Positions 16,823 through 24,851 of a stretch of 64,000 bases of DNA are shown here, in pieces. The stretch is from Deltaproteobacteria bacterium (GTDB lineage Bacteria; Myxococcota_A; UBA796; CAJQPC01). Every line of letters begins with the position of its first letter. Position 1 is the first letter of the stretch. A program made the translations under genes and the position numbers. A model generated the notes under the pieces. It was not told the origin of the DNA. It ran no database searches and was given only the letters and a program-made list of their open reading frames with translations. The stretch lies in NCBI GenBank assembly GCA_016717595.1, contig JADKFE010000124.1, forward strand, positions 1 through 64,000. The letters run 5' to 3'.

Positions 16823-18346
16823 TTGTCTACACCGCGTGTCGTGGCGCTGGGGGCGTGGCTCCTGGCGCTGCTGATGACCTTTGGGGTCACCTGGTGGGCT
16901 GAGTCTACGCTGGCCACGCCCGGCGAGCGTCTGCTCGATGGGCTGGTGCTCGCCGCGCCGCAGCTCCTCTTGGGCGTCCTGTTGATCCGCGCGCGGCCGT
17001 GGGCGCAGGGGCTCGTGGGCCTTGGGCTCACCCTCGGCTGGGTCTTTGTGTGGGCGCGGCACGAGGCCCCGGCTCGGGGGTCGGGTGAGACGCCGGGGGC
17101 GCGCCCGGACATCGTGCTCATCACCCTAGACACCTTCCGCGCCGATCACCTCGGCGTCGTCGGCGGCCCCGTGCCTACGCCCGCGCTGGACGGCTTGGCC
17201 GCCTCCGGGGCGCTCTTTCGGAACGCCGTCACGACGGCGCCGCTCACCGCCCCCGCCCACGCCTCGATGTTCACCGGGCGAACCTCCACCGAGCACGGCC
17301 TGCGCTCAAACGGTCAGCGGGTGGCGGCGCCGACGGTGATCCCCCAGCTTCAGGCCGCCGGGTGGCGCACCGGGGCCTTCTTGTCGAGCCGCGTGCTCGA
17401 TCGGCAGACGGGGCTCTGTGTCGGGTTTGAGCGCTGTGAGGACCGCTGGGGGTTCATCGGGCGCCTGAGCTGGCTGGGGCTGGCCGAGGCCGCCCTGGGG
17501 CAAGGCGCCGTGGAGCGGCGCGGGGATGAGGTCGTCGCCCGGGCGCTGGACTGGCTCTCAAGAACCTCGGGCCCCAAGCTCGCTTGGATTCACCTCTACG
17601 ACGCCCACGGCCCTTACCTGCCCCCGCCGATGTGGCGCCCAGACAAAGAGGCGATGAGGGAGGCGTCGCGCCAGTTCTTCGCCTTGGGCCGCAGCGAAGG
17701 CAGCGTCGGTGACTGGGCGGACGACCTCGACCGGCGCCACGTCGCCTCCCAGCGCCTTCTGTACGGCGCCGAGGTGCGCTGGGTGGATGAGCTCGTGGGG
17801 CGGGTGCTTCGGGGAATCCCTCCTGAGACCATCGTCATCGTCGCCGGAGACCACGGCGAGAGCCTCGGCGAGCACGAGCACTACTTCAACCATGGCGGAA
17901 ACCTCATGGAGCCCTCGATGCGGGTGCCGATGCTGCTCCGCTGGCCAGGCGCCGTGCCGCCAGGGAGCGTCTCCGACGCCTTGGTCTCTGTGCAGGATGT
18001 CGCGGGCACTCTGCTCGCCGCCGCGGGTGTCCCGACCTCCCTCCCCGACCTGCTCGACGCCCGCGAGACGGTCGAGCAGTACGCCTCGGGGCAGCAGGGG
18101 CGCACCACGCACGGGCCCGCCTCGGGCGCGGTGCGGCGCGGCGACACGAAGGTGGTGTCGGACGCCCAAGGGGCGGTCACCTGGTACGATCTGCGCGCCG
18201 ACCCCGGCGAGCTGAGCCCGCTGCCCCTGCCGCCGGGCTGGGAGGGAGACGCCGTGGCCGCGCGGGCGCTGGCCGAGCGGCCCGCCCCGGAGCTCGACGA
18301 GCGGGTCCGACGACAGCTCCGCGCCTTGGGTTACGAAGGCGAATAA
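16823..18346 (+). CDS. Membrane-anchored sulfatase/alkaline-phosphatase-fold hydrolase
   Basis: A 507-residue enzyme with two or three N-terminal membrane helices (residues about 8-75) and a periplasmic sulfatase-superfamily domain. Metal-binding motifs are DIVLITLDTFRADHLG at the domain start and VAGDHGESLGEHEHYFNHGG late. The nucleophile segment is PLTAPAHASMFTG: Thr occupies the place of the Cys/Ser that becomes formylglycine in true sulfatases. It is therefore more likely a phosphodiesterase, phosphoglycerol- or phosphoethanolamine-transferase-like enzyme than a sulfatase. The start is TTG (16823), needed to include the first helix. It sits between paralogous lipoproteins A and B. Confidence 0.8.
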   Translation: MSTPRVVALGAWLLALLMTFGVTWWAESTLATPGERLLDGLVLAAPQLLLGVLLIRARPWAQGLVGLGLTLGWVFVWARHEAPARGSGETPGARPDIVLITLDTFRADHLGVVGGPVPTPALDGLAASGALFRNAVTTAPLTAPAHASMFTGRTSTEHGLRSNGQRVAAPTVIPQLQAAGWRTGAFLSSRVLDRQTGLCVGFERCEDRWGFIGRLSWLGLAEAALGQGAVERRGDEVVARALDWLSRTSGPKLAWIHLYDAHGPYLPPPMWRPDKEAMREASRQFFALGRSEGSVGDWADDLDRRHVASQRLLYGAEVRWVDELVGRVLRGIPPETIVIVAGDHGESLGEHEHYFNHGGNLMEPSMRVPMLLRWPGAVPPGSVSDALVSVQDVAGTLLAAAGVPTSLPDLLDARETVEQYASGQQGRTTHGPASGAVRRGDTKVVSDAQGAVTWYDLRADPGELSPLPLPPGWEGDAVAARALAERPAPELDERVRRQLRALGYEGE

Positions 18347-18415
18347 AGCGCCGGTGACCCCCTCCTGAGACACACGACGGATGCGCTCGGGTGTACACTC
18401 AGGCGAGGAGGCGCC

Positions 18416-19825
18416 ATGTTTGTTCTCTTGACCCTCGTTCTCGGCTGCGACGCCCGCTGCCCCAGCTTTGAGGAGCTCGAGGTGCGGATCCGTGAGGACG
18501 GTGAGTCCCCCTCGGCCCGTGAGCGCGCCGAGCAGGCGATCGCCAACTTTCGGAGCTGGACCACCCTCGACGGCGTGTGTGTAGACAGCGTGCGTGTCGG
18601 GGTGAACCAGACGGAGTGGGAGCACCCGGCTTGGCTCAACGACGGTCGAGATCAGCTCCGAATCTCCCCAACCACCCAAGAGGAGCACGTCTACGGCGCC
18701 ACGCTGCACGGGCTCTGCCACGCGGCGGATGAGGCCTTGGGCGGGGTCAGCGAGGCGAACGCGGCGCTCTTTGAGGCGCCGATCCCCGGCTTGGTCTTGG
18801 GGCGGCGAGAGACGATTCAGGAGAACTTCGCCCGATACTGCGCAATGGGCCCCTTCGCCGACCACGGCGATGACCTCGACGAGTCCTGCGCGCCGACCCT
18901 CGGCTTCGCCCAGAAGCGGGTCTTGCTGGAGACGGTGTTTGACGCCGTGGACGACCTTCACAGCGCGTCGGCCCTGCTGCCGCTTGTGCTGGGGGAGGCC
19001 TCACCGCTCCAGCGCCCTGAGGGCCTCACCAACGTCGTGAGCGCCATCGTGCCGACGGATCAAGGGCTCCTCTTGGCGGCCGTGAGCGACGGGCGCTGGG
19101 TGGCCCAGACGTATCGCCCCCTCGACGGGGCCCTGCTCCACGAGCTCCCGCTGGAGGAGGTCGGTGAGGACGCGGTGTGGTGGGAGGTCGTCACGACGAC
19201 CGGGGAGCGGAGGGTGCTCGTGCGCACCTTCATCCCGAGCAGCACCGACCCTGAAGACCAGGCCATGAGCGCCTGGGAGCTCGGTGAGGACGGCGCGCTC
19301 ACCCTCCTCGGCGCCTCGGAGCACACAGCCTCCCACGCCACGACCGGGGTGGTGGAGCCGCGCGGCGTCTGGATTGGCGATGAGGACAGCGTGCTCGTGG
19401 ACCTCCACACGAACGAGGTGCTCGGCGCCGCGTCGTCGCTCCTGGGCGTGCGCGGCGCGGTGAGGGGCGTCGTCGGGGCCGACCTGCGGGTCGTCGCCGA
19501 GGACGGCACCACCACCGTCGTTGGCCTTGATGGCGCGGTGCGGCTCACCTTGCCCCCGCTTGACGGCTGGGCTGAGGTCACCGATCGGGTCGCGGCCCGC
19601 AGCGGGCAGCGCGTGATCCACGCCCAGAGCGTCGATGGAGGTGTCCTCGCCTTGGTCGGCGTCGGGCCCAATGGTGACGCCTCGGTCTTGGCCTCGGGCT
19701 GCGGGGAGCGTGCCCCCGCCGTGGCGACGGCCGTGGCCTTTGAGGTCGACGGCGCCCCGATGCTGCTCGCGCGGCATCCGAGCTGGACCGAGATGAGCGT
19801 CTATCCGCTGTTGGCGATCCCCTAA
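18416..19825 (+). CDS. Paralogous lipoprotein B with HGLCHAADE motif
   Basis: A 469-residue paralogue of the protein at 14491-15894, sharing the lipobox LVLGC, the DARCPSFEELEVRI start, FRSWTTLDGVCVD, NQTEWEH and the ATLHGLCHAADEALGG motif. Similarity continues through the beta-rich C-terminal half to an almost identical ending (ARHPSWTEMSVYPLLAIP). About 25 bp of upstream DNA is also conserved (GGTGTACACT, then GAGGAG, then ATG), so the duplication unit included the promoter region. The copies have diverged by amino-acid changes throughout, so the duplication is not recent. Retention of the His-x3-His and Asp-Glu in both supports a functional site. Confidence 0.75.
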   Translation: MFVLLTLVLGCDARCPSFEELEVRIREDGESPSARERAEQAIANFRSWTTLDGVCVDSVRVGVNQTEWEHPAWLNDGRDQLRISPTTQEEHVYGATLHGLCHAADEALGGVSEANAALFEAPIPGLVLGRRETIQENFARYCAMGPFADHGDDLDESCAPTLGFAQKRVLLETVFDAVDDLHSASALLPLVLGEASPLQRPEGLTNVVSAIVPTDQGLLLAAVSDGRWVAQTYRPLDGALLHELPLEEVGEDAVWWEVVTTTGERRVLVRTFIPSSTDPEDQAMSAWELGEDGALTLLGASEHTASHATTGVVEPRGVWIGDEDSVLVDLHTNEVLGAASSLLGVRGAVRGVVGADLRVVAEDGTTTVVGLDGAVRLTLPPLDGWAEVTDRVAARSGQRVIHAQSVDGGVLALVGVGPNGDASVLASGCGERAPAVATAVAFEVDGAPMLLARHPSWTEMSVYPLLAIP

Positions 19826-19841
19826 ATCTACGTTTTGCAAG

Positions 19842-19871
19842 GTAGACCATCGGTCTAGACCGCCAGTCTAC
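19842..19871. repeat. TAGACC palindromic element, copy 3
   Basis: Double palindrome GTAGACC-N3-GGTCTAGACC-N3-AGTCTAC between two convergent genes. Its right end supplies the TAG stop codon of the HEAT-repeat gene (19868-19870). A convergent gap is not where a repressor operator is expected, which argues for a mobile palindrome or a bidirectional terminator at this copy. Confidence 0.75.
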
Positions 19872-21100
19872 TCCACGACGGGCACCCGCCGCTCCCCAAG
19901 CGCGTCCCGGGCCGCCCGACCCACGAGGCCGTCCTTCTTGGCGAGGCGGCTCAAGCTCTCCCACGCGCCGAGCGCCTCCAGCACACCGACGGCGTTCACG
20001 CCGGGCTCCTCGATGGCCCCGGCGGCGAGGCGCTCCAGGGCCGGGGCCACGGCGGGGCCGAGCTTCCACAAAGCGCCCATCGCCGGGAGATGAAAGCCGC
20101 CCAGGGCCGAGCCGTGGAGGTTGCCCAAGTAGGCGATCAGGGTGGGCGCGGCGTTGAGGTCGCCGAGCTCACCCAAGGCCCAGAGCAGGTGAACCCGCAC
20201 CGGGAACTGCACGCCGAGGCCGGCGCCGGGTCGGCCCTCAAAGTCCAAGGCCTCGACCTCCAGGGCCTTGAGCAGGGTGGGCGCCAGGGTGGGCAGGCCG
20301 AGGCGCCCCAAGGCCACGGCGGAGAGGCGGCGCCAGGCAAAACCTCGGCCTGGGTCGACGTCCACACGCTCAAGCTGCTGGATGAGCAGGGGCGCGAGGC
20401 GGGGGTCGCCGTGCAGGCCCATGGCGATGATCACGCTGTTGCTGCCCCGGCGCCCGGCGCTGTGCTGGGCCTCATAGAGCAGGGGGAGGTCCTCGGGGTG
20501 GCCCAAGGCGCCCAGGTCTTCAAGGGCCTGGCGACCCTCGCCGCTGTGAACGTCGCGCTGCACCTCGGCGAGCAGGCGGGCGCGCAGCGCGGCGGCGGTG
20601 GGCGGCGGGCCCCAGGGCGGCGGGTGGCTCATCCACTCGGGGTTGAGCAGGCGCAGAAGCTCGCGGGTGAGGTTGTCGGGGCCGAACCCGGCGGCGGACT
20701 CGGGCTCTCGGGCGCCTCGGGCCGTGCGTACGCTGAGCTGGGCGGGGGCGAGGGCCAAGCTCAGCGCCGTCTCCGCGTCTCCGCCGCAGCGGGCCCAGGC
20801 GGCGGCCAAGGCGAGGCGCGGCGTCACCATCCGCTCGCGGCGAAGGGCGTCGAGGAGCGCCGGAGCGTGGCGCGCGCGACCGTCTTGGCCCAGGCCCATC
20901 GCCGCCGCCTTGCGCACCCCCGGCGCCGGGTCACGAAGGGCCTCCACCAGCGCCGCGGCGGCCTCGGCCTCGGGTCGGCCCACCAAGGCCCGCGCCGCGC
21001 GGGCACGAAGCGGCGCGTCGCCTCGGCGCAGCGCCCGGCCCAGCCCAGGGCCATCCAGAGTCTCGGGGCTGCCGAGGATCAGCTCGCGTAGGGTCTTCAC
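19868..21100 (-). CDS. HEAT-repeat protein
   Basis: A 410-residue cytoplasmic protein built of HEAT-like helical repeats throughout (LRARAARALVGRPEAEAAAAL, GVRKAAAMGLGQDGRARHAPALLDAL, LSAVALGRLGLPTLAPTLLKAL, LLWALGELGDLNAAPTLIAYLG). It has no enzymatic motif and no membrane segment, so it probably acts as a scaffold. GTG at 21100 is chosen because it follows GGAG at the right distance and begins KTLRELILGSPE; the open frame continues upstream through non-coding-looking sequence. Its stop is formed by the TAGACC element. The 5' side faces the possible origin region. Confidence 0.75.
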   Translation of the reverse strand: MKTLRELILGSPETLDGPGLGRALRRGDAPLRARAARALVGRPEAEAAAALVEALRDPAPGVRKAAAMGLGQDGRARHAPALLDALRRERMVTPRLALAAAWARCGGDAETALSLALAPAQLSVRTARGAREPESAAGFGPDNLTRELLRLLNPEWMSHPPPWGPPPTAAALRARLLAEVQRDVHSGEGRQALEDLGALGHPEDLPLLYEAQHSAGRRGSNSVIIAMGLHGDPRLAPLLIQQLERVDVDPGRGFAWRRLSAVALGRLGLPTLAPTLLKALEVEALDFEGRPGAGLGVQFPVRVHLLWALGELGDLNAAPTLIAYLGNLHGSALGGFHLPAMGALWKLGPAVAPALERLAAGAIEEPGVNAVGVLEALGAWESLSRLAKKDGLVGRAARDALGERRVPVVE

Positions 21101-21128
21101 TGGCGCTCCATACCCGCCGCGCGGAGAG

Positions 21129-21371
21129 GATTCCACAGAGCGCTCCACAGCTCTGTCCACAGGCTGGGGAAGATCAAGGCAATTTTGAGTAAGTCGCGTA
21201 TGGGTTTGGGACCGTAAACGGCGCCTTCGCGCGGCGATCCACAAGGATCCACCGATCGAAAACGGGCCTTCAAAGCAGGCTTCGATCGGGCGAGATCCGC
21301 TTGTCCACAGCTCACCCCCAGGCCGCGGGACAGGTCAAGAGCAGGCGATGATCGCCGCGTTTCATTGGATC
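21129..21371. other. Candidate replication origin or DnaA-box cluster
   Basis: A non-coding segment with five same-strand CCACA-ending nonamers: GATTCCACA (21129), CGCTCCACA (21141), CTGTCCACA (21153), CGATCCACA (21235) and TTGTCCACA (21301). The last differs by one base from the DnaA consensus TTATCCACA. There are eight GATC sites between 21172 and 21371, a locally AT-rich stretch at 21174-21195, and a 9-bp inverted repeat CCGATCGAA/TTCGATCGG (21252-21289). dnaA and dnaN are not in the window. The same DNA is also the upstream region of the HEAT gene, so regulation is an alternative. Confidence 0.35.
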
Positions 21372-21723
21372 TTGACCTTGACCGATGGGCGCGGAGGCAG
21401 GTAGAAGTGGCCCCTCGCTCCGTCGAGCGCGGCGCCGGGGTGCTCCCCCGGACGGGTCCAGGTCGTTCCCCTGGTTTTGTGTGGTCAACTCGCTGATCGG
21501 AACGCGCTCTCCGCCGACACCCTCGCCGCCCTCGTGGGCCTCGTCCTCCTCAAGCTGCTCTCTGACTCTCCTCCCCCTCGACCGCTGCCTTGGCCGCGGT
21601 CGCCACAGAGGCCCCCGCCGGGCCGAGGCGCCAGACCTCGGCCCTCCTGGCTCCACCAGGGACGCGCTTTATGGCCCCGCTCACCCCTCGGCGCGGTGGG
21701 TCCGGCGGGCGTTCCGACCGGAT
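21372..21723. other. Intergenic stretch without a supportable gene
   Basis: About 350 bp of very GC-rich sequence between the CCACA-box region and the terminator at 21724. Short frames exist on both strands (for example a plus-strand stretch reading CGQLADRNALSADTLAALVG near 21477), but none has a ribosome site, a sensible start or composition that continues. A plus-strand transcript ending at the terminator could be a small RNA; there is no recognisable RNA family. Confidence 0.4.
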
Positions 21724-21760
21724 GGGGTGGATGAGGCCCAAACCCTCATCCACCCCTTTT
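21724..21760 (+). terminator. Intrinsic terminator
   Basis: Perfect 13-bp stem GGGGTGGATGAGG (21724-21736) / CCTCATCCACCCC (21744-21756), 7-nt loop, then TTTT. The T-run serves plus-strand transcripts; the hairpin also lies 7 nt past the stop of the minus-strand MopE-like gene and may act in both directions. Confidence 0.75.
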
Positions 21761-21763
21761 CAG

Positions 21764-24037
21764 TCAGCGAACGAGCAGCTCCGCGATGTGCGCGCCGCCG
21801 GCCGGGGCGGGCTGGCAGCCGTTCGTGGTGTCACCCCAGCAGTAGGTCGTGCCCACGGCGTAGTACCAGTTGCTGAGCGGGCTCATCGTGCCGTCGAGCA
21901 AGGAGTAGGTGCTGACGTTGCTCCTCTGGAGCCCCGCCGACCAGCCGTTGTTCGTGTAGGGGATGCTGATCGCCCGGTAGCCCGTGGGGATGGCCCCGGC
22001 GGTGTCGGTGACGGGGTTGGACGTCTGGGCCCACTGCATCGCGAGGGTGTAGGTGGTGTGGCCCGGCCAACGCATCAAGAACTCGAGCTCGCCGCCGCGG
22101 CGGTAGTCCTCGAGGTCGTTGAGGATGGCGTAGCGGTAGTTCTCGGGGTCGGTGCGGTTCTTCTCGAACTCGCCCACGGCGAAGAAGCCGCCGAGCTTGC
22201 TGTCTTGGTAATACACCCGGGTCCAGCCGCCGCCGTCGGTGGTCTGGTCGCAGTAGACGTCGTGGGGGTCGTCGCCGGCGCCGTAGCCGTCGGGGTCGAC
22301 GGTGTACACGCCGTCGGTGGTGTAGCCGTCGGCGAGGATGTCGAGGCAGGTGGCGCCCACCGCGCAGCCTGAGCCGGGCTCGGGCAGGATCGCCGCGTCG
22401 GCGTCGTCGCAGTCGTTGCCGCCGCAGGTCACATCCGAGTAGCCGTCGCCGTCGCCGTCGTTGTCGACGTCGCCGTCGCAGTCGTAGTCGTTGCCGTCGC
22501 AGCCCTCGGTGGCGCCGGGGTAAAACGCCACGTCGGTGTCGTCGCAGTCGTCGCCATCGGCGACGTAGATCGCCGACGGCGCCGTGCAGTCGGTCACCGA
22601 GCCCGAGGAGCGGCCGAAGCCGTCGCCGTCGAAGTCGAGGTACCAGGTCGAGGTCACGCCCTCGTCGGTGGAGCCGTCGCAGTCGTTGTCGGCGTCGTCA
22701 CAGACCTCCTTGGCGCCGGTCCAGGCCAGGGGCTCCTTGTCGTCGCAGTCGCCGGAGTTGGTGGTGTAGCCATCGGGCAGGGCGCAGGCGTCCTGCTTGC
22801 GGCTGGGGTTGCCGTAGCCGTCCTCGTCGGCGTCGAGGTAGTACGTCGTGGTGAGGCCCTCGTCGGTGTCGCCGTCGCAGTTGTTGTCGACCTCGTCGCA
22901 GACCTCGGTGGCGCCGGTCCAGGCGAGCTCTTCGGTGTCGTCGCAGTCGCCGGAGTTGTCGGTGTAGCCGTCGGGCGCGGCGCAGGCGTCCTGCTTGCGG
23001 CTGGGGTTGCCGTAGCCGTCCTCGTCGGAGTCGAGGTAGTACGTGCTCGTCACGCCCTCGTCGGTGTCGCCGTCGCAGTTGTTGTCGACCTCGTCGCAGA
23101 CCTCGGTGGCGCCGTCCCAGGCCAAGGCCTCTTTGTCGTCGCAGTCGCCGTCGTTCTCGACGGTGCCCGCGGGCTGCTCACAGCTCGCCTTGCCCGTGGC
23201 GGGGTCGCCGTAGCCGTCGCTGTCGCGGTCGCTGTACCAGGTGGCGGCGTCGCTGGGGTTGTCGTCTACGGCGCCGTCGCAGTCGTTGTCCAAGGAGTCG
23301 CAGAGCTCCGTGGCGCCGGGGTTCATGGCGGGCTCGGCGTCGTCACAGTCGCCGGAGAGGGCGGCGTACCCTTCAGGCGCGTCGCAGGACTCCAGCGAGA
23401 AGTCGGCGTCGCCGTAGGCGTCGGCGTCGGCGTCTTGGTACCAGGTCTCGGCGTCTACGGCGCCGACGTCGGCCTCGCCGTTGCAGTCGTTGTCGATGTC
23501 GTCGCAGATCTCCGTGGCCGAGGGGTTCACGGCCCGGGCGGAGTCGTCGCACTCCTCACAGGCCGCGAAGCCGTCGCCGTCGCCGTCGGTGAGGCCGCTG
23601 GAGCCGTCGCAGTTGTAGTCCGTGGGGTCGAGGCAGTCGTCCTCGGTGGCGCCGGGGTAGATCGCCGCGTCGCCGTCGTCGCAGTCCTCTTCAGTGGCCT
23701 CGGTGTAGCCCTCGGGGGCGGTGCAGGCCTCGACGGTGTACGCGGAGACGCCGAATCCGTCGCCGTCGCCGTCGGCGTAGAAGGTGCTGAGCGCGCCCTC
23801 GTCTACGGCGCCGTCGCAGTTGTTGTCGAGCTCATCGCAGAGCTCTTCTGCGTCGGGGTTCACCGCGGCGTCGTTGTCGTCGCAGTCGTCCTCGCCGGAG
23901 AAGCCGTCGCCGTCTTCATCGACGACCACGGGGGCGGTGTCGACGGTGTCGACGACGGCGTCTTTGTCGTCAGAGCGGCAGCCAAACGCGAGCAGGGTGA
24001 GCAGCAAGGGGCTGAGGCGAAGGGGGGAAAGGGTCAT
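21764..24037 (-). CDS. MopE-type metal-binding-repeat lipoprotein with C-terminal fibrinogen-like domain
   Basis: A 757-residue surface protein with lipobox LAFGC. Residues about 30-560 are at least eight copies of the MopE-type unit (pattern DCDD...NPGATE.CDG.DNDCDG..DEG...TWY.D.DGDGYG), rich in Asp, Gly and Cys and probably binding Ca2+ or other metals. Two adjacent units of 66 residues (198 bp apart, near 22783 and 22981) are nearly identical, a recent tandem duplication. The last 190 residues are a fibrinogen-related domain: CLDILADGYTTDGVYTVDPDG, then VYCDQTTDGGGWTRVYYQD, and aromatic-rich strands to the end. That points to glycan or acetyl-sugar binding at the cell surface. The start is set at 24037; the longer frame lacks a signal peptide. 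Confidence 0.88.
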   Translation of the reverse strand: MTLSPLRLSPLLLTLLAFGCRSDDKDAVVDTVDTAPVVVDEDGDGFSGEDDCDDNDAAVNPDAEELCDELDNNCDGAVDEGALSTFYADGDGDGFGVSAYTVEACTAPEGYTEATEEDCDDGDAAIYPGATEDDCLDPTDYNCDGSSGLTDGDGDGFAACEECDDSARAVNPSATEICDDIDNDCNGEADVGAVDAETWYQDADADAYGDADFSLESCDAPEGYAALSGDCDDAEPAMNPGATELCDSLDNDCDGAVDDNPSDAATWYSDRDSDGYGDPATGKASCEQPAGTVENDGDCDDKEALAWDGATEVCDEVDNNCDGDTDEGVTSTYYLDSDEDGYGNPSRKQDACAAPDGYTDNSGDCDDTEELAWTGATEVCDEVDNNCDGDTDEGLTTTYYLDADEDGYGNPSRKQDACALPDGYTTNSGDCDDKEPLAWTGAKEVCDDADNDCDGSTDEGVTSTWYLDFDGDGFGRSSGSVTDCTAPSAIYVADGDDCDDTDVAFYPGATEGCDGNDYDCDGDVDNDGDGDGYSDVTCGGNDCDDADAAILPEPGSGCAVGATCLDILADGYTTDGVYTVDPDGYGAGDDPHDVYCDQTTDGGGWTRVYYQDSKLGGFFAVGEFEKNRTDPENYRYAILNDLEDYRRGGELEFLMRWPGHTTYTLAMQWAQTSNPVTDTAGAIPTGYRAISIPYTNNGWSAGLQRSNVSTYSLLDGTMSPLSNWYYAVGTTYCWGDTTNGCQPAPAGGAHIAELLVR

Positions 24038-24122
24038 AGGCGCTCCATCCTTGGAGTCAGGGGTGTCTAGGGACATTAGCCCAAGATCTCACCTGATTTC
24101 GCCCAATTTCAGCCGAGGGGCC

Positions 24123-24851
24123 TCAGCGGCTCGCCAAACCCAGGCGATCTTGCAGCGCGGCGGCGTAGCGGCGGCTCATGGCGAGGGGCTCCCGCACCCC
24201 TTTGAGGCGCACCTCCCAGGCGTCGCCTTGGCCACGGGCGACCTGCTCGGCGGCGGCGATGAGCGCGATGGTCGAGCGGTGGATCCGGGCGTAGTCCTCA
24301 GGAAGCCGCGCCTCCCAGCCCTTGAGCGGGGTGGTGGACAACAACGACGTGCCGTCGAAGAGGTGCAGCTCGGAGTAGTCGTCGGCGGCGGTGATCCAGC
24401 CGATGTCCCGCACCCGAAAGAAGCGCACGCCGTTGTGAACGGGCAGGCAGAGGAGCTGATCGAGGCGCAGGCGGCCGTCGGAGTCCCCACGCTCGGCGCG
24501 GCGCTGCCGGGCCCGCTGCAGCGCCCGGCGCAGGCGCTCGGGGTCTACGGGCTTCACGACGTAGTCCAGGGCCTCCACGTCGAAGGCCTTCGCCGCGTAG
24601 TGGTCCCAGGCGGTGACGAAGATGACGTCCGCCGCGCCGCTGAGCTGGGTCACGACGTCAAAGCCCGAGCCGCCGGGCATCTCGACGTCGAGGAGCACCA
24701 GATCCGCGGAGATCGCCTTGAGCTGGTTGAGCGCCGAGGCCGCGCTGTCGGCCTCGCCGACGACCTCGACGTCGTCATGGGCCGAGAGCAGGCGGCGCAT
24801 CGCCTGGCGCGCGAGGCGCTCGTCGTCTACCAAAAACACACGCAGGCTCAT
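24123..24851 (-). CDS. LytTR-family response regulator
   Basis: A 242-residue response regulator. The receiver domain (1-120) has the phosphoacceptor Asp in DLVLLDVEMPGGSG, the acidic pair in VFLVDDERLAR and the conserved Lys in YVVKPVDPERL. The C-terminal 100 residues are a LytTR DNA-binding domain (FFRVRDIGWITAADDYSELH, then FARIHRSTIALI-like strands). Its start overlaps the end of the partner kinase gene by 4 nt (24848-24851). In this family the regulator usually controls membrane transporters, cell-wall or competence genes; the target here is unknown. Confidence 0.93.
   Translation of the reverse strand: MSLRVFLVDDERLARQAMRRLLSAHDDVEVVGEADSAASALNQLKAISADLVLLDVEMPGGSGFDVVTQLSGAADVIFVTAWDHYAAKAFDVEALDYVVKPVDPERLRRALQRARQRRAERGDSDGRLRLDQLLCLPVHNGVRFFRVRDIGWITAADDYSELHLFDGTSLLSTTPLKGWEARLPEDYARIHRSTIALIAAAEQVARGQGDAWEVRLKGVREPLAMSRRYAAALQDRLGLASR

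Noticed and set aside
16823..18346. Formylglycine-dependent sulfatase
   Set aside because: The nucleophile position is Thr, not Cys or Ser in the required motif, so sulfatase activity is not claimed.
21312..21876. Open frames of 85-163 residues in the 21.3-21.9 kb gap
   Set aside because: No ribosome site, poor composition, overlap with the terminator and with each other on both strands.
22380..23930. Regularly spaced short repeats resembling a CRISPR array
   Set aside because: Repeats are triplet-based (gtcgtcgcagtcg) and encode Asp/Cys motifs in one continuous reading frame; there are no unique spacers and no cas genes.
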